A stretch of 6,258 nucleotides of DNA from Symbiobacteriaceae bacterium (GTDB taxonomy: Bacteria > Bacillota_E > Symbiobacteriia > Symbiobacteriales > Symbiobacteriaceae): assembly GCA_027356675.1 (NCBI GenBank), contig DAHVXO010000126.1, positions 1-6,258 of the forward strand. Direction: 5' to 3'. Both the position numbers and the translations under genes were made by a program. Below the pieces are notes generated by a model that was given only the letters and a program-made list of their open reading frames with translations, was not told the origin of the DNA and ran no database searches. Shown here piece by piece: positions 5,797 through 6,258 of this stretch; the first letter of the stretch is position 1, and every line of letters starts with the position of its first letter.

Positions 5797-6078
5797 ATGA
5801 CCAAGACCCTGTACTTTGGAAACCTGCCGTGGGCTGCCACCAACGAGGACCTCACCAACGCTGTTACGCAGTATGCTGAGGTTATTTCCGCCCGCATCGC
5901 GACCGACCGTGAGACCGGTCGTAGCCGTGGGTTCGGCTTCGTTGAGGTCCCGGCCGACAAGGCTCAGGCTGTCATCGACGCCCTCAACGGCGCTGAGTGG
6001 GGCGGTCGCCCCCTGACCGTCAACGAGGCGAAGCCCCGTGAGCCCCGGTCGAACTTCGGTTCGCCCCGTCGGTTCTAA
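5797..6078 (+). CDS. Single-RRM RNA-binding protein
   Basis: A 93-residue protein made almost entirely of one RNA recognition motif. RNP2 is LYFGNL at 5-10 and RNP1 is RGFGFVEV at 44-51, with the RNA-stacking aromatics Y6, F46 and F48 in place. The DRETGRSRGFGFVEV stretch is typical of bacterial RRM proteins (cyanobacterial Rbp-like). It is expected to bind single-stranded RNA in the cytosol; many relatives are cold- or stress-induced, but targets are rarely known. The tail after residue 79 is short and basic (REPRSNFGSPRRF), with no long glycine-rich tail. The ATG at 5797 has AGGAG 10 nt upstream. Codon use looks selected: five of nine arginines use CGT, and GTC/GAC/ACC/AAC are frequent, suggesting strong expression. 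It stands as a single-gene unit between its own promoter and a strong terminator. Confidence 0.95.
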   Translation: MTKTLYFGNLPWAATNEDLTNAVTQYAEVISARIATDRETGRSRGFGFVEVPADKAQAVIDALNGAEWGGRPLTVNEAKPREPRSNFGSPRRF

Positions 6079-6094
6079 TTCACGCAGGTAAACC

Positions 6095-6135
6095 CAGAGC
6101 GCTATCCGTCACAGGACAGCGCTCTGTTTTATTTT
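6095..6135 (+). terminator. Intrinsic terminator of the RRM gene
   Basis: Perfect 9-bp arms CAGAGCGCT (6095-6103) and AGCGCTCTG (6118-6126). The stem extends after one A-C mismatch by TCC/GGA around a GTCACA loop and is followed at once by TTTTATTTT. It starts 16 nt after the stop codon. On the opposite strand the T run is poor, so it acts mainly for the RRM gene. Confidence 0.93.
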
Positions 6136-6163
6136 CGGTAACGGCAAAAACATAACCGCGACC

Positions 6164-6258
6164 TCATGAGCACCAGGTTTCTTCCAGGTTCTTCAGGTAA
6201 CCCGCTCGGTCTCGGCGGTAACGGGTACGCTGCCGCGCCGGCTCCTGAGACGCCCACC
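6164..6258 (-). CDS. Possible C-terminal end of an unrecognised minus-strand gene
   Basis: One minus-strand frame is open from the window edge to a TGA at 6164-6166 and would end in about 30 arginine-rich residues, finishing AGYLKNLEETWCS. The composition looks protein-like, and convergence on the RRM gene with a terminator between would make sense. A second minus-strand frame is open as well, however, and the stretch is too short to judge. No function can be proposed. Confidence 0.25.
   Translation of the reverse strand, partial: WASQEPARQRTRYRRDRAGYLKNLEETWCS

Noticed and set aside
6193..6236. T-box- or riboswitch-like look of the GGTAACCCG / GGCGGTAACGGG stretch
   Set aside because: No antiterminator core, specifier region or downstream gene can be recognised in the short piece available.

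Overview
The window is a GC-rich bacterial chromosomal segment, mostly housekeeping in character. It has strong Shine-Dalgarno sequences, several GTG/TTG starts, short overlaps between genes and compact sigma-70-like promoters. The gene order hemE-hemH-hemY, a ferrochelatase of about 313 residues with no C-terminal iron-sulfur cysteines, and the start-codon habits all fit a Gram-positive lineage, most likely a high-GC Bacillota. That placement is inferred from style and not proven. No rRNA, tRNA, CRISPR array, transposase or phage gene was seen.

Layout. (1) Positions 1-2230, minus strand: a translationally coupled haem operon, hemE (uroporphyrinogen decarboxylase), hemH (ferrochelatase, here probably coproporphyrin ferrochelatase) and the first 81 codons of hemY (FAD-dependent porphyrinogen oxidase), with a sigma-70-like promoter at 2260-2288. 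(2) Positions 2231-2420: a divergent intergenic region with an inverted repeat, a possible operator. (3) Positions 2421-3254, plus strand: an HSDL2-like short-chain dehydrogenase followed by a very good intrinsic terminator. (4) Positions 3306-5559, minus strand: a gene pair in one direction, an EVE-domain protein followed 85 nt later by a 587-residue protein that fuses a SIR2-type NAD-binding domain, a macro (ADP-ribose-binding) domain and a C-terminal region I do not recognise. (5) Positions 5560-5796: a divergent region with a promoter for each side. (6) Positions 5797-6078, plus strand: a small single-RRM RNA-binding protein with biased codon use, closed by a strong terminator at 6095-6135. 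(7) Positions 6136-6258: possibly the 3' end of a gene on the minus strand.

How the genes work together. The haem genes carry the pathway from uroporphyrinogen III through decarboxylation, with oxidation and iron insertion by hemY and hemH. In the Gram-positive route oxidation comes before iron insertion, and haem b is completed by a coproheme decarboxylase not in this window. The remaining genes share no obvious pathway with haem synthesis. The most unusual item is the SIR2-macro fusion. Its layout parallels the two-domain NADase effectors of antiphage systems (SIR2 effector plus a nucleotide-sensing domain), with a macro domain where Thoeris ThsA has SLOG. An EVE reader-type protein in the same apparent transcription unit adds to the interest. 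No TIR protein or other defence gene is visible nearby, so a defence role is only a hypothesis.
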